DNA of 64,000 nucleotides, taken from contig JBJXGE010000032.1 in the NCBI GenBank assembly GCA_046154185.1, forward strand, positions 124,001 through 188,000. The letters are read 5' to 3'. This DNA comes from JBJXGE01 sp046154185 (lineage in GTDB: Bacteria > Planctomycetota > UBA8108 > UBA1146 > JAJFFE01). The notes under the pieces are model-generated. The model was not told the origin of the DNA, searched no databases, and worked only from the letters and a program-made list of their open reading frames with translations. Shown piece by piece: positions 35,954 through 44,164 of this stretch (positions are counted from its first letter, which is position 1; each line of letters opens with the position of its first letter). Position numbers and translations under genes: made by a program.

Positions 35954-36883
35954 CTAAAAGTTGGAGACACCCATGTCGCGGAGCGCCGTGCGAACCTCCG
36001 CGGCGCACCGGCGCGCATCGCGCGCGAGGTCATCGATACGGGCGAACTCCCGTTCGATTTCTTTGAACAGTTCGAGTGCGGTCAACAACTGCTTTTGCGC
36101 CCGGAGGCTGGCGGCTTCGAGCAAGAGTTCGCGGCCGATACTCACCAGATCCGCCTGATCCGCCTCGACCTTCGCCAACACTTGGCCGGTGAGTTTGTCC
36201 TTCTGCTTGGACAAGCGCTCCAGCAGCAGCAACGCTTTCGCGTACTGCTTGTCGTCGATGTGTTGACGCGCCTCGCGCTGCATCCCGAGGTGCTTTTCCT
36301 TGAGTTCGACGCGCTTCTCGTTCAGCGCGAGCGCCGAGCTGATCACTTTCTGATATTTCTTCGGATCCGTGCAAGTCTGCACTTTGCTCAGGAGTCCGCC
36401 CTCGACGTCGAGCAAGAGCAACGCCGGCTTGCTTCGATCGAGTTCGAATCGCTTGACCATGAGATCACCGGCTTGGGCGAAAGTCGTCTTCACGCATTTG
36501 AAATTCAGCGCGACGTCAACCACCGGCTTGTAACGAAAGATCGAGCGCTCGAAGTTGGCGGCGCAACAATCTTCGTTCATATTCTCGGCATAAACGTAAA
36601 CGAGAATCGGCCGCAGCGAGCCTTCTTCTTGGTTGATCGCCCGCTCGAGCGTCAATTGAACCCAGGGCAGCCGATTGTTTTCACCGGGCACAAACGGTTC
36701 TTGTCCGGCAGCGCCACCACCGCGAGGGCCGCTACTTGTTCCACCGCCACCGCCCATGCGCCCGCCACCGCCTGCAGCTCCACCGGAGCCGCAACCGCCC
36801 GCGCCTCACTGACCATAAAGTGGATCAGTCGCGAGCGCACAAAGCACCAAGCTGATCCCCAAGAACTCCCGAATCCGAACCAT
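35954..36883 (-). CDS. Thioredoxin-like secreted protein, interrupted by in-frame TGA (possible selenoprotein)
   Basis: One reading frame of 310 codons containing a single TGA (36808-36806) at codon 26. The first 25 codons, MVRIREFLGISLVLCALATD-PLYGQ, form a signal peptide and have a strong site, GGAAGGGGATC, 3 nt before ATG 36883. After the TGA, in the same frame, come a Gly-rich linker (GAGGCGSGGAAGGGG...), then a thioredoxin-like domain (RPILVYVYAENMNEDCCAAN, SKPALLLLDVEGGLLSK) and a C-terminal helical region with TPR-like AKALLLLERLSKQKDK. The TGA may encode selenocysteine, since a stem-loop with a GGU loop follows it (36774-36792), or it may be a CGA-to-TGA mutation in a decaying gene. 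ATG 36757 would give a form without the signal peptide. Confidence 0.65.
36774..36792 (-). promoter_or_regulatory. Candidate bacterial SECIS stem-loop
   Basis: Read on the minus strand, GCGGCTCC-GGT-GGAGCTGC forms an 8-bp stem (one G-U pair), extendable by two further weak pairs, with a GGU triloop. The loop starts 22 nt after the TGA at 36806-36808; bacterial SECIS elements need 16-37 nt and a G in the first two loop positions. The surroundings are very GC-rich and Gly-coding, so a chance hairpin is possible. Confidence 0.4.
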
Positions 36884-37345
36884 GCTGATCCCCTTCCGCT
36901 GGAAGTCGCAAGGCGTCGAGGGCGCCGCCACATTGAGCAGTTTTTTCATCGCCTCAATCGGTATCGGTCGCCGAGGCACGAAATCGTTGTTCGAACAGTA
37001 CGGCCGATCGCTGCCGACTGTGAGAATTATTTCCCGGGCGAACGGCGGCGCGACGATAGGGCAAAGATTAGCACCGCGCAAGCTTGCGGCACCGCGCCGC
37101 GCTGGCGCCAGGACTATTGATCTCGTCACTAATCCACTCAGCACCCGCGAGTTAGAGCGGATAAACGTCGGGTCTGGCGGACCACGTGGCAACCGGAACG
37201 ATTGCCCCGAAACGTGGTCCAAGAGGGCTTCTAAACGGCCGTTTCTCGACGGGCGCGAACCTTGCCATGTAAGGAGCGAGAGTCTTTATCGGACCGGTCG
37301 CTACGCCGAACAGATTGAGTTCGGTTTCGAGAAGCAAGGAATGCG
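36884..37345. other. Intergenic region between divergent thioredoxin-like gene and pilin operon
   Basis: About 460 bp containing two divergent promoters. An open frame continues across it on the minus strand (to 37222) but has no recognisable sequence before the signal peptide at 36883. No other structure was recognised. Confidence 0.5.
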
Positions 37346-37765
37346 ATGATCCCTCGAACAGTCAAACCACTCGGCTCCATGCCGCAACACTCACAGAAAT
37401 CGACACCTGGTTTCACGCTGCTCGAGGTCACGATCGGGATGTCCATCCTGTCGGTGCTCACCTTGTCGACGTTGCTAACTTTGATTCCGTTGAGTCAACA
37501 GAACCGCCTCAGTCGCGAAGCGGAGACGGCGGTTGCCGAAGTGCGTAACGTCCTGGAGAAAATCCAATCCGTGCCATTCTCCGATGTCGTCGCGCTTTAT
37601 CCGGATGGCACGACGATCGCAATTCCCGGCGTCTCAAATGGACAAATCACCATCAACTATGCGAACCCGGCTGCCGACCCGCTCGAGATCCAGCTCAATC
37701 TCAGTTGGGACAGCCAGGATCACGGGCTCATCGGTCGGTCGTTTTTCGCCGTGCGCACGGAGTAA
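37346..37765 (+). CDS. Prepilin-like minor pseudopilin (PilV/GspI-like)
   Basis: Type IV pilus or type II secretion minor pilin of 139 aa. A 22-residue leader ends with the prepilin peptidase site at G|FTLLEV (Glu at mature position 5), followed by the hydrophobic helix GMSILSVLTLSTLLTLIPLS and a small C-terminal domain. ATG 37346 has AAGGA seven nt upstream. The first of three genes in a PilV-PilW-PilX-like operon. Confidence 0.85.
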   Translation: MIPRTVKPLGSMPQHSQKSTPGFTLLEVTIGMSILSVLTLSTLLTLIPLSQQNRLSREAETAVAEVRNVLEKIQSVPFSDVVALYPDGTTIAIPGVSNGQITINYANPAADPLEIQLNLSWDSQDHGLIGRSFFAVRTE

Positions 37766-37774
37766 CAAGGAACC

Positions 37775-38353
37775 ATGAACAAGCAACAACCTGGCGGATT
37801 CACGCTCATAGAGCTCACCATTTCCGCCGCGCTCATGTCGCTGCTCGCCGCGGTCGCGCTCAACATCGGTATGGAGTCGACTCGCATGGTCGCATTCGCC
37901 GATGCGGACACGCAGGTGCAAGCAGAAGCGAATCGCGGCTTCCGCCGCATTTCGGAAGTGTTGCGCAAAACCGGGTGGAACACCGAGCCGTTGACGGCAA
38001 CGACCTATCCGGAGATTCCGGCCGGCAACACGGAACTGCGCATGCGAATGTTGGCTGATCTCGATGGCAACGGCTTTCCGTTCGACGAAGACACGGGCGA
38101 CCTTGAATGGGACAACACAGTGTTCAGCGTGCGCTTCGACGCCGTGAACCAGACGGTGGCCATTTACGATCCATTCGGCAACCAAGTCATGCTGATCGCG
38201 CGCCACGTCACAGCGTTCAGCGCGTCGACGTACCTGCAAGACCCGACTCTCAACTTCAACGAGATACGCTTACTAGTACAGGTTCAGCAAAACGGACCGC
38301 GAGGCGAATTGCTGAGCTACACGGCCAGTGGCAGCGTGCACATGCGCAACTGA
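37775..38353 (+). CDS. Prepilin-like minor pilin (PilW/GspJ-like)
   Basis: Minor pilin of 192 aa starting MNKQQPGGFTLIELTISAAL, with a short leader and the conserved Gly|Phe cleavage site and Glu5. Hydrophobic helix ALMSLLAAVALNI, then a globular domain whose ASTYLQDPTLNFNEIRLLVQ segment resembles the PilW/GspJ C-terminus. The gene starts 9 bp after the previous one, and was probably translated from the same mRNA. Confidence 0.85.
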   Translation: MNKQQPGGFTLIELTISAALMSLLAAVALNIGMESTRMVAFADADTQVQAEANRGFRRISEVLRKTGWNTEPLTATTYPEIPAGNTELRMRMLADLDGNGFPFDEDTGDLEWDNTVFSVRFDAVNQTVAIYDPFGNQVMLIARHVTAFSASTYLQDPTLNFNEIRLLVQVQQNGPRGELLSYTASGSVHMRN

Positions 38354-38410
38354 GCAAGTTGCGCTGCCCGCTACGCGCCACTGCGTCGAGTCATGGAAAG
38401 GTCGGTCAAC

Positions 38411-39991
38411 ATGCTCACGGCCAATCGCCGCGGGAGCTCTGAACGCGGCACGATTCTCATCTTGGTCATCGTGCTGGTGCTGACAATCAGTCTGATTGTC
38501 GCTGGCGCGGTTTCGACATCGTTCCATCAAGGCCGCAATACGCAGTACTCGCTCGCCCAAACGAGCGCGCTATCGCTCGCCGAGAGCGTGACGGAAACTG
38601 CGCAGAAAAACATGCTGACCCAAGTGGCGAACTACGAGACGCCCACGCTCTCTGGCTCGCTCACGATGGGAGGCACGCCCTATGACTACACGATTGAGCC
38701 GGTCGGCGTGCAGATTCAGCGCGCCGATGTCGACGGTGTGACTATGACGATCCAGCCGTACCGCATTCGCTCGTCGGTCGAAGTCGATCGCGGCGGCGCC
38801 ACCGTGCATCGCATCGTCGAGCTCACGATGACACCCATCTTCCAATACATGATCTTCTATCGCGACGACCTCGAGATCCTGCCCGGCCCGAGCATGACGC
38901 TCGGTGGACGCGTGCACTCTAACGGCAGTATCTACGTCGGCTGCGGCAACACGCTCACCGTCAACAGCGACTACTTTCGCTGTACGGGCAAGATCCTGCG
39001 AGAGCGTAAGAATGACGGCAGCGCCACGGGCGGCACCGTCAACATCAAGGAATATCAAGACACGAGCTACACCAACATGACGGCGTCGATGGACGCCGAC
39101 AACCCGGATTGGACGAATCTCGCGCTCAATACTTGGCACGGCACCGTGATGGACGGCAGTCATGCCGTCAATGAGGTCGCGGCCCCGTCGATCGCCAGCA
39201 TCAAGGCGTTTCCTTCGCCCGGTGTGAAGGGCTACTTCCACGAGCACGCGGACCTCGTGGTGGTGGACGGCGTCGCATACGACCGCACTGGCACGGTTCT
39301 CACGCTGCCGGCGGGAACCGTGACCCAGCGCACCATGTACGATGGTCGCGAAAATCGCAACGTGACCGTCAGCGAGATCAACGTCGGTCTGCTCAACAGC
39401 TCCGGCGCGTTTCCGGCGAATGGATTGATCTACGCCTATCGCACGGACGCGTCGGCTGCGCAGCCGAACGGCATTCGGTTGACGAACGCGACCGAAATCC
39501 TCGCGCCGATGACGGTCGTGAGCGAAGACCCGGTCTACGTGCACGGAAACTTCAACACGGTGAACAAGAAGGGCGCTGCTGTCATCGCGGATGCCGTCAA
39601 CTTGTTGTCACAAAACTGGAATGACACCAAGACGGCGACGAGCGGTCTGCCGAGCGCCGCGCCGACGACTTACAACCTCGCGATGGTGACCGGAATTGTC
39701 CCGACTCCGGATGGCGGCGGCTCGTACTCCGGCGGCTTCGAAAACCTGCCGCGTTTCCATGAGAACTGGTCGGGAGTCTCCTCGACCATCAATGGCGCGT
39801 TCATCAACTTGTTCGACAGCGAGATCGGCCGCGCACCGTGGATGTACGGCGGCCGCGCCTACACCGCGCCCATCCGCAACTGGGCCTTCGACCCCATGCT
39901 GCAAGACATCGACAATATGCCGCCTTTCACACCGAACGCGGTTTACTTCCGCCGCGTGGTGTGGGACGACGCCGTGCCGCTGCCGTTCTAA
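38411..39991 (+). CDS. PilX-like pilus assembly / secreted protein
   Basis: About 526 aa. An N-terminal hydrophobic helix (GTILILVIVLVLTISLIVAG) after a short basic stretch is typical of the PilX N-terminal family, which lacks the usual prepilin cleavage site; this is followed by ~470 residues of beta-rich extracellular sequence with LGGRVHSNGSIYVGCGNTLT. GGAAAGG at 38395-38401 fits the ATG at 38411 (9 nt); an earlier ATG at 38393 overlaps that site. It is the third gene of the minor pilin operon; a large extracellular part, rather than a small pilin, suggests a tip adhesin-like role (inference). Confidence 0.8.
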   Translation: MLTANRRGSSERGTILILVIVLVLTISLIVAGAVSTSFHQGRNTQYSLAQTSALSLAESVTETAQKNMLTQVANYETPTLSGSLTMGGTPYDYTIEPVGVQIQRADVDGVTMTIQPYRIRSSVEVDRGGATVHRIVELTMTPIFQYMIFYRDDLEILPGPSMTLGGRVHSNGSIYVGCGNTLTVNSDYFRCTGKILRERKNDGSATGGTVNIKEYQDTSYTNMTASMDADNPDWTNLALNTWHGTVMDGSHAVNEVAAPSIASIKAFPSPGVKGYFHEHADLVVVDGVAYDRTGTVLTLPAGTVTQRTMYDGRENRNVTVSEINVGLLNSSGAFPANGLIYAYRTDASAAQPNGIRLTNATEILAPMTVVSEDPVYVHGNFNTVNKKGAAVIADAVNLLSQNWNDTKTATSGLPSAAPTTYNLAMVTGIVPTPDGGGSYSGGFENLPRFHENWSGVSSTINGAFINLFDSEIGRAPWMYGGRAYTAPIRNWAFDPMLQDIDNMPPFTPNAVYFRRVVWDDAVPLPF

Positions 39992-40029
39992 TCGCGCTCG
40001 GCACGCCAGCGATCGAGTCGACATGAAAA

Positions 40030-40073
40030 GCCCCTGCGATCCGAGTCTTGAGATCGCAGGGGCAGCTTTGTTT
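40030..40073 (+). terminator. Intrinsic terminator after the pilin operon
   Basis: GCCCCTGCGATC (40030-40041) and GATCGCAGGGGC (40052-40063) form a perfect 12-bp stem with a 10-nt loop, followed by AGCTTTGTTT. AAAA just before the stem gives a T-tract on the other strand, so it may act in both directions and also end the zinc-ribbon gene. Confidence 0.88.
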
Positions 40074-40114
40074 GAGTGAGCTTGCGGCCTGCGTCGGCGG
40101 CGCGAGCACCGCGG

Positions 40115-40339
40115 CTATTTCGCGTTGTCGGTCGACGCATCATCGACAAAAGTCCAGCCGCAGGCTTTGCACTCGATCGCGTCCGTGGGTATCTCACCGC
40201 CGCAACCCAAGCACTGTTGCTCGGTCGCGTCGAGGCGAGCCTCGAGGATTTTTTTCCGCGCCCGTAACGTCTCGGGCGCCGCACCAAGACCCAGCAATTC
40301 GCAAATTGATTCCACGACAAAGTCAATGCCGTGCCACAT
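40115..40339 (-). CDS. Small zinc-ribbon protein
   Basis: 74-aa protein with an N-terminal helix (IDFVVESICELLGLG) and a C-terminal treble-clef/zinc ribbon of two CxxC knuckles, CLGCGGEIPTDAIECKACGW. No membrane segment. Function unknown; such proteins often bind nucleic acid or other proteins. GAGG eight to nine nt before the ATG supports the start. It is followed by the bidirectional terminator at 40030-40063. Confidence 0.75.
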   Translation of the reverse strand: MWHGIDFVVESICELLGLGAAPETLRARKKILEARLDATEQQCLGCGGEIPTDAIECKACGWTFVDDASTDNAK

Positions 40340-40431
40340 TGTGATTGCCTCAATTACCGAGTTGGGCGTCAGGTATCTGAACTCGAAAATTCGCTCTCAC
40401 CGTCGTAGGAACTGACAACCGCGCGTCGTTC

Positions 40432-41802
40432 TCACAGCACGCCGCGCCGCCAGTCGCCCCACATCGCGACCGTCATGCCGGGCGTCTGCAGGTTAAAGAA
40501 GAGCGTCTCACCGTCGGGACTGAAGTTGACGCCGCAAAACTCGGTGTTGAATTTCAGATTGCGCACCAAGTCGAAAATTTCACCGGTGGCGGTGAGACCG
40601 CGCATGTACTGAACATTTAGGCAGTCCTCGCACAACACTAACGCGCGGCGCGGACTCACGCACAAGTTGTCGGGGTTCTGGAGCACCGCGGCCGAACGCG
40701 ATTCGAAGACCAGCGTGAGTTCACCGTGATCGGCGCCTCGTGGCGTGTAGCGCCAAACCTGACCGAGTTTCGCGTCGCCGCCGTCGGTAGCGGTCACGAA
40801 GATCGATCCATCGCCGTACCAACAGCCTTCGAGACGCGAAAAGGTTGCGGCGCCGAGCGCCTTGCCCTGTTCATAGACGGCCTGCGGTCGAAGTTCCGCC
40901 GGGACTGGATCAGGATCCGCGATCGGCACCCAATGACAATTTCTCACGACTCCCGCGACTTGGCCGGTACGCGCGTCGAATCCCGGATGATCCGTCACCG
41001 CCAACATCTCTAGTTGACCACCCGCGTGGAGATCTTGCGGTTGCCGCGGAATGAATCGATAGAGTCCCGCGGTCGGCCAATCCTCTGTCTCGTAGACGAT
41101 GCCCGTCGCTGGATCGATCGCAATCGCCTCATGAACGAAGCGGCCCATCGCGCGGATGGGCTCAGCGCGGCGCACGTCATCAGCCCGCGCCGGCACCTCG
41201 AAACAGTAACCGTGTTCGCGTTCGAACCCGCCGTGTTCAGCCCCCGTCGCATCCGTGAAGCGCGCGACACCGTCGGTGCTCTCTTCGCAACTGATCCAAG
41301 CCCCCCACGGCGTCGGACCGCCCGCGCAGTTTTTCGTGGTGCCGCTCAAACTGATCCATGCGCGTTCGAGTCGGCGCAAGGTCGGGTCGATCACCAAGGT
41401 CGTCGTGCCACCGGCCGCGCTCGGGTCAAAAGAGTGCGCAGGCGCTGCCACGCAAACTCCTCGCGGCGAGACCTCGTGATTGCGAACAATGCGAATCTTG
41501 CCGTCGACGAGGAACGACGCCATTCCGTCGTGCGCCGGCGGAGTCAGCCGGCCGTCCGCGAGCGGGTCACCCACGCGCCCGAAAATGCGATACTTGAAAC
41601 CGGTCGGCATGGCGAAGGCCAGCTCGCCGGTATCCTCTTCGGGCGTCGGAACGAGCGGGCCGTACCCGCCGATACAGCGCGCGGCGGGCACGTCACTCCC
41701 GATTGCAAATGCGCGACCGGCGGATCGACGGCCAAGTTGGCCGAGTCCGTACGCGCTGGCCAAGATTCCGAGCTTGAGGAACTCCCGGCGTCCGATCGTC
41801 AT
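40432..41802 (-). CDS. PhoX-like (DUF839) TAT-exported phosphatase
   Basis: 456-aa protein with a twin-arginine-type signal MTIGRREFLKLGILASAYGL, then the PhoX/DUF839 beta-propeller: IRIVRNHEVSPRG, GAWISCEESTDGVARFT, REHGYCFEVPARADD, GRFVHEAIAIDPATGIVYET and NPDNLCVSPRRALVLCEDCL. PhoX-type enzymes are Ca/Fe-dependent phosphomonoesterases active outside the cytoplasm, so a phosphate-scavenging role is likely. The frame stays open to 42267 through the terminator array, but the TAT signal fixes the start at 41802. The Cys-rich catalytic details cannot be verified by eye. Confidence 0.88.
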   Translation of the reverse strand: MTIGRREFLKLGILASAYGLGQLGRRSAGRAFAIGSDVPAARCIGGYGPLVPTPEEDTGELAFAMPTGFKYRIFGRVGDPLADGRLTPPAHDGMASFLVDGKIRIVRNHEVSPRGVCVAAPAHSFDPSAAGGTTTLVIDPTLRRLERAWISLSGTTKNCAGGPTPWGAWISCEESTDGVARFTDATGAEHGGFEREHGYCFEVPARADDVRRAEPIRAMGRFVHEAIAIDPATGIVYETEDWPTAGLYRFIPRQPQDLHAGGQLEMLAVTDHPGFDARTGQVAGVVRNCHWVPIADPDPVPAELRPQAVYEQGKALGAATFSRLEGCWYGDGSIFVTATDGGDAKLGQVWRYTPRGADHGELTLVFESRSAAVLQNPDNLCVSPRRALVLCEDCLNVQYMRGLTATGEIFDLVRNLKFNTEFCGVNFSPDGETLFFNLQTPGMTVAMWGDWRRGVL

Positions 41803-41947
41803 CGTGAGGCGCCTCTCGCGTCTGAAGTCACATTTACGACTAGAGCTTACTTCGGCAGGGAGTCGCGCATCGACGAATAATTTCGGGCGCATTTTGTGTG
41901 AAGAAACGGCGTGAAGCGAGCGAAGGCAACGAACGGGCGGCGTGAGC

Positions 41948-41969
41948 CGTTTCGGGTCCCTCCGAAACG
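41948..41969. repeat. Hairpin repeat copy 1
   Basis: CGTTTCGG-GTCCCT-CCGAAACG, an 8-bp perfect stem. The 18-bp GTGAGCCGTTTCGGGTCC that covers its left arm recurs at 42076-42093. Confidence 0.7.
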
Positions 41970-42080
41970 ATAGGGAAGTTCCGCTGAAGCCACTCGTACG
42001 CCACTCACCTCCGGAGCGGGCGGGACGCCCGCGCTCGCATCGGAGCACGCATCGCCGGAGGCGCGATCGTGTGGGGTGAG

Positions 42081-42104
42081 CCGTTTCGGGTCCTCCCGAA
42101 ACGG
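42081..42104. repeat. Hairpin repeat copy 2
   Basis: CCGTTTCGGG-TCCT-CCCGAAACGG, a 10-bp perfect stem with a 4-nt loop, adjoining the terminator array. It is the better preserved copy of the hairpin at 41948-41969. Confidence 0.75.
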
Positions 42105-42107
42105 CAT

Positions 42108-42223
42108 GGGGTGCTGAGGACAGCACCCCAAAAAAAACGGTGCTGAGGACAGCACCCCAAAAAAAACGGTGCTGCGGACTGCACCCAAAAAAAAACGGTA
42201 CTGCGGACAGCACCCCAAAAAAA
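42108..42223 (-). repeat. Array of four 29-bp hairpin-plus-T units (tandem terminators)
   Basis: Four units of 29 bp start near 42110, 42139, 42168 and 42197. Each is a palindrome (unit 1: GGGGTGCTG-AGGA-CAGCACCCC, 9 bp stem; later units with loop GCGGAC variants and one base change per arm) followed on the minus strand by a run of about eight T. Read in the minus direction they are four consecutive intrinsic terminators between the RimB-like gene (stop at 42520) and PhoX (start at 41802). The hairpin core also occurs at 17663-17680. Confidence 0.82.
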
Positions 42224-42519
42224 GATGGACCGGGAGTGTAGGCTCGAAAACTCGCCGGTCCATCCAACCAAATGAAAGCCGCTCAGCACATGGCAATGCA
42301 CGTGCCATCGGCAAAAGACGGGTAGGCATGGACCCTCGGCGATTCGATACGTCGCGCGGCAAACAGCACTTCAGCATTCACTTAGCGACGGTGCGCGGCG
42401 ACAGAACTATTTTCATGTCGGACGAATTCTCTGCGCGACGAAGGAAAGCCGGGCAATTCGCAGCCGCCACGTCGCTCAAGCTGTCGGAAAGTCCATCGCG
42501 GTCGGCGCCGCGGTCCGGC

Positions 42520-43008
42520 TCATTCCTCTTCGCGAGCGACCGCATCGCGACTCGAGCGGGGCGCGCGACCCTGCAAATACGATCGCGCCGGATTCACGAG
42601 AAATCGGCGCCGCACGGACTCGCGACCCAGCAGCATGCGAAATCCCATCGCATGCCGACTCGTCAGAGACAACTCGATCGGAAATCGTTCGTCGTTCAAT
42701 TCCAACAATGTCGAGATCACCCAGCGCAGCTCTTGCTGGCCGCTCGAGTTTCGCACGTGCCGGCGATCGATCACCGGCGCGCGCGCGAGAATCGGCCGCG
42801 CATCGTCCTGTTGGTGGGGAAAAACTTTGAACCGCAAATAAAGCGTGCCGGCGCGCCGGTACTCATTGACGTCGACGGCATGCAAGACGGACGTGCGCGC
42901 CCCGGTGTCGACTTTTGCTTCGAGCGACTTGATCGCGAGCTCCGGCAGACACACCCATTCACGCCAGCCGATCACCGGGAGACTGCGCCGCCGGGGTGCA
43001 TTCTTCAT
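42520..43008 (-). CDS. RimB/ATP-dependent zinc protease-like retropepsin-fold protein
   Basis: About 162-aa protein of the family often called ATP-dependent zinc protease or RimB, a retropepsin-like aspartic hydrolase found next to RimK-type ATP-grasp ligases. Opening SLPVIGWREWVCLPELAIKS is followed by VDTGARTSVLHAVDV, where DTGA is the aspartic protease-like motif, and later MGFRMLLGRESVRRRFLVNP. No RimK ligase gene is nearby. ATG 43008 was chosen because the conserved part starts soon after; the frame is open to 43056. Four terminators follow it. Confidence 0.83.
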   Translation of the reverse strand: MKNAPRRRSLPVIGWREWVCLPELAIKSLEAKVDTGARTSVLHAVDVNEYRRAGTLYLRFKVFPHQQDDARPILARAPVIDRRHVRNSSGQQELRWVISTLLELNDERFPIELSLTSRHAMGFRMLLGRESVRRRFLVNPARSYLQGRAPRSSRDAVAREEE

Positions 43009-43089
43009 TCGCGAATTCCACCTTGCGTTCGCGCGTACTGTCGCAACTCCGGACACGACCCGTCCGCACCGACGGTGCGACCGCGGCCA

Positions 43090-43947
43090 TCATGGGCAAT
43101 TCGCCGCGCCACCGCAATCGAGCGTATCGCCGGAGGGGTCGATACCGCATAGCGGATACGGTGCCGGAAAGGCCGGCCCGCTCTCAAATAGGAAATTCAG
43201 GTGATAAACGGCATCGGCGAGATTGACTTGCCCGTCGTCGTTGCAATCGAGCGCATCCACGCACGACGCACTCACGCCCTCGAAGAGCACCAGCAAAACT
43301 AACACGCTATCCGCGATGTTCAGGTTGCCGTTGCCGTTCGTGTCGCCACGGACAAAGGGTAAACCAAGGTCCGGGACGAGCGAGACGAGACCACTGTCAC
43401 CGGTTGCGAACCGCTCGGTCAAACCGATCACGACGACGTTTGCAACCGCCGGCGCGCCGAGCGTCGCGTCGTAATCGAGCGAGCTATCGACGCCGGTGAG
43501 ATCGCCGATGAGCGCTGCGGCCTGCGTCGAGTAATCGAGCGAGAGCACGGGCTGGGCCGTAGGAAAGCTGATGGGCGTCGACATGTTGAACGTGTAGACG
43601 CAACCCACGGTGAACCCATCGATATAGGTATTCACGGCGAAAAATTCCGGGCCCGTGCCGCCGCTGAGCGCGGCGAGAACGCCAGTTGGCGCAACGCCAT
43701 CGATGAGCAAATAAGTCTCGTCGTGCCGTACGCCGAGCGAGAGGGCCAGCGTGGCATTTGGAAAGCCGGCGCTCGATCCAAGTTCCGTGACGCTCGCGGA
43801 AATCGTGAAGCTCGCGACGCCATCCGCGGGTTCATATTCCACGGTGACATCCGGCAGCGAGAACACAAAACCCTGCGCTTCTACCTGCGCCGTCGTCGCA
43901 ACAATCAGCAACGCGAACCCAATGCAAACCGCTCTCGCCAGCCGCAT
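43090..43947 (-). CDS. Secreted protein with C-terminal dockerin-type EF-hand tail
   Basis: 285-aa exported protein with a signal peptide (RAVCIGFALLIVATTAQVEA, cleavage near EAQG). The middle is a beta-sandwich-like region resembling cohesin/choice-of-anchor domains (SLPDVTVEYEPADGVASFTI) of unknown function. Residues ~199-256 are two dockerin-like Ca-binding repeats, RGDTNGNGNLNIADSVLVLL and CNDDGQVNLADAVYHLNFLF, followed by CGIDPSGDTLDC, the same ending as in the cytochrome peroxidase at 34138-35658. Confidence 0.82.
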   Translation of the reverse strand: MRLARAVCIGFALLIVATTAQVEAQGFVFSLPDVTVEYEPADGVASFTISASVTELGSSAGFPNATLALSLGVRHDETYLLIDGVAPTGVLAALSGGTGPEFFAVNTYIDGFTVGCVYTFNMSTPISFPTAQPVLSLDYSTQAAALIGDLTGVDSSLDYDATLGAPAVANVVVIGLTERFATGDSGLVSLVPDLGLPFVRGDTNGNGNLNIADSVLVLLVLFEGVSASCVDALDCNDDGQVNLADAVYHLNFLFESGPAFPAPYPLCGIDPSGDTLDCGGAANCP

Positions 43948-44164
43948 GCCATCCTCGATTCAATGGAGTATTCTTCGCCGCGCTCAACTTCACTGCTAAG
44001 TTGTCCGTCCGCGTGGTCGAGGTGCGTATCATATCCTGCGCGCGAAGTCGGTCGAGACGCTTTGGCGAGGCGCTCGCCGGGTCGAAAACTCGTCCGCCGT
44101 GCCCCGGCGACCGGCGCTGCGCGGAAAATTTGGACCGGATCTCGAAGGAGCAAGGCCGGCGCGT

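Larger units (their letters stand above)
41803..42519. other. Gene-free region with hairpins and tandem terminators
   Basis: 717 bp upstream of PhoX, without a supported gene. It holds two hairpins built on a duplicated GTGAGCCGTTTCGGGTCC (41942-41959 and 42076-42093), one GCGGGCG/CGCCCGC hairpin (42016-42032), and the four-unit terminator array at 42108-42223. The long frame that crosses it in the minus direction encodes only repeat-derived peptides. Confidence 0.75.

Noticed and set aside
34534..37120. Long plus-strand frames over the peroxidase and the TGA-interrupted gene
   Set aside because: Opposite strand to genes with haem motifs and a thioredoxin-like domain; no motifs of their own.
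36806..37222. 138-codon minus-strand gene ending at the TGA
   Set aside because: Only the last 25 codons (from 36883) look like protein, a signal peptide; the upstream part has no coding character.
42108..42223. CRISPR-like tandem repeat array
   Set aside because: The units are contiguous 29-bp palindromes with poly-A between them and no unique spacers; no cas genes nearby.
40432..42267. Upstream extension of PhoX through the terminator array
   Set aside because: The extension encodes repeat-derived peptides; a twin-arginine signal and ribosome site mark the start at 41802.
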